DNA of 64,000 nucleotides. It comes from Clostridia bacterium. GTDB taxonomy: Bacteria > Bacillota > Clostridia > Oscillospirales > QAKW01. The stretch spans positions 39,080 through 103,079 of the forward strand of contig JAFTZM010000026.1 of assembly GCA_017464525.1 (NCBI GenBank). Direction: 5' to 3'. Positions 60,198 through 64,000 of this stretch are shown in pieces (the stretch's first letter is position 1; every line of letters begins with the position of its first letter). Position numbers and translations under genes: made by a program. The notes under the pieces are model-generated. The model searched no databases, had not been told where the DNA came from, and saw only the letters and a list, made by a program, of their open reading frames with translations.

Positions 60198-60724
60198 GGC
60201 CTGTTGATGGTGATAATACAGTTTTCTTCGTAAAAATGCTGCACCTTCAGGTCGGTATAGGAGATGCCTTTCAGATCGGTGATACCGGTACCGAGGCGCT
60301 TGAAATAGGCTTCCTTGGCGGTCCAGATCTCAAAAAAGCGCAGCTGCGGATCCCCCTTTTCCAGATGCAGCAGGTCCTTTTCGGTGCAGACCTTGCGGGT
60401 GATCCGCAGATCGATGGGGCGCAGTACCTCGATATCAATGCCGATGGGCTGCTCATCCACCGCTACCGCCACCCAGTCCCCGGAGTGGCTGATGCTGAAA
60501 TGTAGCGGCAGTTCTGCGTAGGGCTTTCCCTTGGGGGTGCGCAGGAGGGTGATGGCCTCCAGAGGCAGCTGCAACCGCTCTGCAAGGGCGGTCTTGACCA
60601 TCCATTCCCCCAGAACGGAGGCTTTTTTCAGAGTTTTTTCCCGGCGGGAGGGCTCCATTAGCGCCAGGCAACGGTCGTATTCAGTTGGGGTCAGGCTTTC
60701 GGTTTTGCGCCGGAACCATTCCAT
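60194..60724 (-). CDS. 4'-phosphopantetheinyl transferase (Sfp type)
   Basis: The 176-residue enzyme transfers phosphopantetheine from CoA to carrier proteins. PLHFSISHSGDWVAVAV near 75, PIGIDIEVLRP near 95 (GxDxE) and FFEIWTAKEAYFKRLGTGI near 132 (WxxKEAxxK) are the family motifs. ATG 60724 is 6 bp after GAGGTG. No NRPS or PKS is in the window, so the target may be the fatty-acid carrier protein. Confidence 0.92.
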   Translation of the reverse strand: MEWFRRKTESLTPTEYDRCLALMEPSRREKTLKKASVLGEWMVKTALAERLQLPLEAITLLRTPKGKPYAELPLHFSISHSGDWVAVAVDEQPIGIDIEVLRPIDLRITRKVCTEKDLLHLEKGDPQLRFFEIWTAKEAYFKRLGTGITDLKGISYTDLKVQHFYEENCIITINRP

Positions 60725-60745
60725 GGATATCACCTCGTTTTTTTA

Positions 60746-60774
60746 ATTTTAGCAAAAAAGGAAGAAGAATGCAA
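60746..60774 (-). promoter_or_regulatory. Promoter of the phosphopantetheinyl transferase gene
   Basis: On the minus strand TTGCAT (60774-60769), 17 bp, TAAAAT (60751-60746). The -35 overlaps the ATG of the divergent protease gene. Confidence 0.6.
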
Positions 60775-61886
60775 TGAGTAGAGTGAAGAAAAAGGAAAAA
60801 GGTCTGCTGTTCTGGCTGGTGATCCTCCTCAGCGTGGGGATCGGCTTTCTGGTAGGCTTTACTATGGTAGAATATTTAGAGCAGGAAACGGCGCCTTATG
60901 CCATTGTTGGGTTCCTGCTGGCGGCGCTGGCCGCCTTTTACCTGCAGCTGATCCTTCACGAGGCCGGGCATCTGGTGTTCGGTCTGCTCAGCGGCTATCG
61001 GTTTCAGTCCTTCCGGATCGGCAGCCTGATGCTGTTGAAGCGGCGGGGCAAGCTGCATCTGACCTTTTATTCCCTGGCGGGGACCGCCGGCCAATGCCTG
61101 ATGAGTCCTCCGGAGATGAAGGAGGGCAAGCTGCCGGTGGTGCTTTATAATTTGGGCGGGGTGCTGATGAATTTGCTGGTAGGAGCCGTCTGCCTGATCC
61201 TATGGTTTTTCAGCAGCGGTCCTTTGGCGGCCTTTTTATATATGATGGCGGTGTTCAGCTTGCTGATGCTGCTGACCAACGGCATTCCCATGCGGGTAGA
61301 TGGCGTGGATAACGATGGGCAGAATGTGGTGTCCCTTAGGAAGAATTATCCCGCCCGCCGGGCATTCTGGATCCAACTGAAAATTTCAGAAATGCAGGCA
61401 GAGGGGGTCGCTCCTCGGCAGATGCCGGCAGAATGGTTTGAATTCCCCCAGGATGGGGAACTGCAAAACGGGTTGACCGCCACGCTGGGTGTTTTTGCCT
61501 GCAACCGGTTATTGGACGAGGAACGGCTGAAGGAAGCGGAGGAGCAGATGCGCCGGCTTCTGCAAAAAAGAACGGCGTTGGCAGGGGTATACCGCAATCT
61601 GCTGACCTGTGATCTGATCTTCTGCCAGTTGATGCTCCATGGAGATACCACACCGCTGGACCGCAAGCTGCAGCAGTTTATGCGGGCCATGCAAAAAAAT
61701 CCGGGGGTGCTGCGCACGCGGTACGCCTATGCCATGATCGCTGAAAAGGATGGGGAAAAGGCGGCGAAGCTCAAGGCGCAATTTGATCGGCTGGCGGGCC
61801 GCTACCCCTATACCGCTGAGCTGAAGGGGGAAGCCCGGTTTATGAAAATGATCGAGGAGAAGTGCAATGTATTGGAAACAAAGTGA
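60774..61886 (+). CDS. M50-family (site-2 protease-like) membrane metallopeptidase
   Basis: A 370-residue protein with about four to six membrane segments in the first 180 residues. The zinc motif LHEAGH is near 63 and the third ligand motif is NGIPMRVDGVDNDG near 167. After the membrane part comes a soluble helical C-terminus (TPR-like: RLLDEERLKEAEEQMRRLL). M50 proteases cleave membrane-bound regulators. It overlaps the GDPD gene by 20 bp. Substrate unknown. Confidence 0.83.
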   Translation: MSRVKKKEKGLLFWLVILLSVGIGFLVGFTMVEYLEQETAPYAIVGFLLAALAAFYLQLILHEAGHLVFGLLSGYRFQSFRIGSLMLLKRRGKLHLTFYSLAGTAGQCLMSPPEMKEGKLPVVLYNLGGVLMNLLVGAVCLILWFFSSGPLAAFLYMMAVFSLLMLLTNGIPMRVDGVDNDGQNVVSLRKNYPARRAFWIQLKISEMQAEGVAPRQMPAEWFEFPQDGELQNGLTATLGVFACNRLLDEERLKEAEEQMRRLLQKRTALAGVYRNLLTCDLIFCQLMLHGDTTPLDRKLQQFMRAMQKNPGVLRTRYAYAMIAEKDGEKAAKLKAQFDRLAGRYPYTAELKGEARFMKMIEEKCNVLETK

Positions 61887-62643
61887 GAAAAACATCTATG
61901 TGGCCGCTCATCGGGGATGGTCGGCAAAATATCCCGAAAATACTATGGAGGCCTTCCGGGCGGCGATAGATCTGGGCGTGGATCAGATCGAGACGGATGT
62001 GCGGATCACCAAGGATGGAGAACTGGTGCTGATCCATGATTCAAAGGTTGATCGCACCACCAATGGTACCGGCAAGGTCTGTGAGATGACATTGGCAGAG
62101 CTGCAGGCGCTGGATGCAGGCAATGGTAATCGGGTGCCGCTCTTTACCGATCTTTTAGAGCTGGTGAAGGATCACCCCACCATGACCTTGGATATTGAAT
62201 TGAAGGAATATCCTGATGCGGGCTGGGAGGAGGTCTCCTATTCGGTCTGCGATCGGGTGGTGGAGCTGCTGAAGCAGTATAATTATCTTCATCGCTGTGT
62301 GCTGAATACCTTCAGCGGAAAATTGCATCTTTATATCCAGAAAAAGTATCCTGAGATTTTTCGTCATGTTTATTTTCCCGAAAAACATATGGGGGAATTT
62401 GTAGGGAATCCCTATGAAGGTGCCTATTGCTGTTGTATGTTCCCGCAGGAAAAGGGTCTTCCGATGGCAACCAAAGAGGAGTTTGATGCCATGCGGGCAA
62501 AGGGTATTCAGCCGTGGGCAGGTGCAAAGGTGCAGGATGCCGAAACGGTGGACGAAGCCATCCGCTGCGGTGCGGTGCTGGTTACCTGCAATAACGTGGA
62601 TGAGGTACTGGCGTTGTTACGAGAGCGGGGATATCATTCGTGA
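61867..62643 (+). CDS. Glycerophosphodiester phosphodiesterase
   Basis: The 258-residue GDPD-family enzyme hydrolyses glycerophosphodiesters to glycerol-3-phosphate and an alcohol. VAAHRGWSAKYPENT near 12, QIETDVRITKDGELVLIHD near 39 and LDIELKEYP near 107 carry the metal and catalytic residues. It overlaps the M50 gene at its start and the lipopeptide at its stop. Confidence 0.93.
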   Translation: MYWKQSEKNIYVAAHRGWSAKYPENTMEAFRAAIDLGVDQIETDVRITKDGELVLIHDSKVDRTTNGTGKVCEMTLAELQALDAGNGNRVPLFTDLLELVKDHPTMTLDIELKEYPDAGWEEVSYSVCDRVVELLKQYNYLHRCVLNTFSGKLHLYIQKKYPEIFRHVYFPEKHMGEFVGNPYEGAYCCCMFPQEKGLPMATKEEFDAMRAKGIQPWAGAKVQDAETVDEAIRCGAVLVTCNNVDEVLALLRERGYHS

Positions 62644-62723
62644 AAGGATGGGCGGTGCTGCTGATCTTATGCCTGCTTTTGACGGGGTGCGCTGCGCAAC
62701 TTGTGGTCAAGCAATCGAACTAA
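62640..62723 (+). CDS. 27-residue lipoprotein (tiny lipopeptide)
   Basis: GTG 62640 overlaps the GDPD stop (GTGA). The product MKGWAVLLILCLLLTGCAA followed by QLVVKQSN has a basic start, a hydrophobic core and the lipobox LLTGC, leaving an 11-residue mature lipopeptide. GCGGGG lies upstream within the GDPD end. A terminator begins at its stop codon. Such tiny lipoproteins are normally missed by gene callers. Function unknown. Confidence 0.6.
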   Translation: MKGWAVLLILCLLLTGCAAQLVVKQSN

Positions 62724-62755
62724 AAAAGGACTGTGCATGAAGCACAGTCTTTTTC
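62721..62755 (+). terminator. Terminator after GDPD/lipopeptide (copy 1)
   Basis: GACTGTGC, loop ATGAA, GCACAGTC flanked by A6 and TTTTTC. The first 29 bp are identical to the terminator at 63541. Confidence 0.85.
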
Positions 62756-62771
62756 GTATAACCACCCTCAC

Positions 62772-62800
62772 TTGACAATTTTTCAAATTTCGGGTATAAT
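62772..62800 (+). promoter_or_regulatory. Full-consensus promoter of the structured-leader gene
   Basis: TTGACA (62772-62777), exactly 17 bp, TATAAT (62795-62800): a perfect sigma-A consensus. Transcription should begin near 62807, inside the first ACCTGCGC repeat. Confidence 0.85.
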
Positions 62801-62801
62801 G

Positions 62802-62894
62802 AACCTGCGCACCTGCGCAGGTTTTTGAATTTCCAAAAACAAAGACGTGGTGCGGTATTTTTGAGATTTTAGTACCTGCGCAGGTGCGCAGGTT
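62802..62894 (+). other. 21 bp perfect inverted repeat, structured leader or operator pair
   Basis: The arms 62802-62822 and 62874-62894 are exact inverse complements over 21 bp, built of ACCTGCGC half-sites; each arm also holds the 12 bp palindrome ACCTGCGCAGGT. The 51 nt between include a smaller hairpin (TTTTTG...CAAAAA at 62822-62839). A further hairpin TTGCCC, CAT, GGGCAA follows at 62893-62907. It can work as RNA structure or as two operator sites at about +1 and +70. Confidence 0.8.
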
Positions 62895-62918
62895 GCCCCA
62901 TGGGCAAGTAAGTTGAAA

Positions 62919-62996
62919 AAATGAACTGAGTAAATGAACTGAGTAAATGAACTGAGTAAATGAGCTGAGTAAATGAGCTGAGTAAATGAGCTGAGC
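62919..62996 (+). repeat. Six tandem 13 bp repeats
   Basis: AAATGAACTGAGT three times and AAATGAGCTGAGT/C three times, head to tail without spacers. 13 bp is not a multiple of 3. It lies in the leader between the inverted repeat and the ribosome site of the next gene. From 62724 to 63039, apart from this, the promoter and the inverted repeat, I see nothing. Confidence 0.9.
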
Positions 62997-63039
62997 TGAG
63001 ATGAGATGTGGAGAGCGGGGATATCGCAGAGGGGGAAAC

Positions 63040-63543
63040 ATGATGAGCATGAAGACAGATATGGTGCAGGAGTTGAGGGAGTTGCAGGAACTGAGCCGGG
63101 AGTTGAACACGAGGATCGACCGGCTGTTGGCTTGGGCGGAAACTGAAAGCGGAGAGAAAAAGCATTTAGGGGAGATGGTATTTCCCTTGACACGGCAAGC
63201 CAAGATTTTTAAAGGGAAAAAGGCGGTTGCGGTACTGTTTTCCGACGGGCGGCGGGTCGATGTTCTGACCTGGAAGCAGGTGGCGGAGGTGATCCTAAAG
63301 GACTGCAACAAGAAATACCATGCAGAATTGATGGAGCTGCGGGGGCGGATCGGTGGGCGAAACCGGGTTTTGCTGTCCGCTTGCGAGGAGGGGATGCGAT
63401 GTCCCCGGGTCATCGATCAGGAGTTATATTTTGAAACCCATTATGATGTAGAGAGTATGCTGCAGCTGATGGTGGACTATATTTTACATCCTGTTGGCTA
63501 CAACTACCGTGGGGTGTCCATTATAGTGCAGGAAAAGAAGTAA
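63040..63543 (+). CDS. Uncharacterised protein with coiled-coil start
   Basis: The 167-residue product has a leucine/glutamate-rich helix at about 5-40 (MVQELRELQELSRELNTRID) and a compact domain at about 65-165: KGKKAVAVLFSDGRRVDVLTW, ELMELRGRIGGRNRVLLS, ELYFETHYDVESMLQLMVDY. The pattern (TWK, LRGR, YFET, GY) recalls a small domain I associate with hypothetical proteins near restriction or defence genes, but I cannot name it. The start is ATG 63040 or 63043 after AGGGGG. Unusual leader and flanks suggest an inserted cassette. Confidence 0.7.
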   Translation: MMSMKTDMVQELRELQELSRELNTRIDRLLAWAETESGEKKHLGEMVFPLTRQAKIFKGKKAVAVLFSDGRRVDVLTWKQVAEVILKDCNKKYHAELMELRGRIGGRNRVLLSACEEGMRCPRVIDQELYFETHYDVESMLQLMVDYILHPVGYNYRGVSIIVQEKK

Positions 63544-63576
63544 AAAAGGACTGTGCATGAAGCACAGTCCTTTTTG
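63541..63576. terminator. Bidirectional terminator (copy 2) between uncharacterised gene and gap
   Basis: Same hairpin as at 62721 (29 bp identical), here with GGACTGTGC...GCACAGTCC and TTTTT; on the minus strand it ends gap. Confidence 0.85.
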
Positions 63577-63594
63577 TTTGCTTTATTCGAGAAC

Positions 63595-64000
<406 letters not shown>

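Noticed and set aside
62874..63193. Minus-strand open frames rich in SSAHLLSSF-type repeats
   Set aside because: These are translations of the 13 bp tandem repeats on the wrong strand, without ribosome sites.
62919..63543. Type III toxin-antitoxin locus at the 13 bp repeats
   Set aside because: Repeats are much shorter than known antitoxin repeats, no terminator separates them from the gene, and the protein does not resemble ToxN/AbiQ-type toxins.

Overview
The window looks like chromosomal DNA of an anaerobic, spore-forming Clostridia-type Firmicute, probably a gut Oscillospiraceae/Ruminococcaceae-like organism. This is inferred from moderately high GC with strong AGGAGG ribosome sites, -35/-10 promoters with 17 bp spacers, a GerW/YtfJ spore protein, a glycyl radical enzyme, many intracellular glycoside hydrolases under AraC regulators, and a HisZ/short-HisG histidine pathway. 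No tRNA, rRNA, CRISPR array, phage module or transposase was seen.

Layout. 1-3.65 kb: an AT-rich island of two truncated RHS tips, each followed by a small membrane protein (possible immunity protein), cut up by short GGGGACGG-type repeats. 3.7-6.0 kb: an acyl-CoA synthetase and a very short tubulin-like GTPase-domain protein. 6.1-15.3 kb: a complete, tightly overlapping histidine operon (TrpR-like regulator, hisZ G D C B H A F IE K, plus a DUF4886/SGNH-like gene). 15.4-19 kb: a sialidase and MATE exporter with decayed pieces of a sialic-acid locus, and a divergent AraC gene. 19-22.6 kb: an operon of AraC regulator, cohesin-like surface protein, mannose-6-phosphate isomerase and a TIM-barrel isomerase. 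22.7-28.8 kb: a rhamnoside-degrading operon (GH106-like, inositol-phosphatase-like, GH78). 28.9-30 kb: an array of eighteen 17-bp palindromes on a 41 bp period ending at the promoter of a small XRE regulator. 30-36.6 kb: a glucuronoxylan side-chain operon (GH115, uronate isomerase, SDR, mannonate dehydratase, RraA-like) with a divergent AraC gene. 36.7-42.4 kb: xanthine phosphoribosyltransferase and a BMP-type nucleoside ABC transporter. 42.5-48.2 kb: an operon of FAD protein, hexapeptide-repeat protein, amidohydrolase and GH2 enzyme. 48.2-53.5 kb (minus strand): a glycyl radical enzyme without its activase, DUF5131, DUF523/TudS-like, FKBP lipoprotein and PlsC. 53.6-57.7 kb: a YbaK-type deacylase, then hom-lysC-asd. 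57.8-64 kb: ceramidase-like protein, DUF2953-GerW, a phosphopantetheinyl transferase, M50 protease, GDPD, a 27-residue lipopeptide, an unusual structured leader with an uncharacterised protein, and the 3' part of gap.

How it fits together. Rhamnosidases, GH115/uronate pathway, GH2 and sialidase lack signal peptides, so the cell probably imports oligosaccharides from plant or host glycans and finishes them in the cytoplasm. Biosynthetic operons (His, Thr/Met/Lys precursors) and purine salvage sit between these catabolic islands. The least explained parts are the palindromic array with its XRE gene, the inserted-looking cassette at 62.7-63.57 kb, the short tubulin-like protein and the activase-less glycyl radical enzyme.
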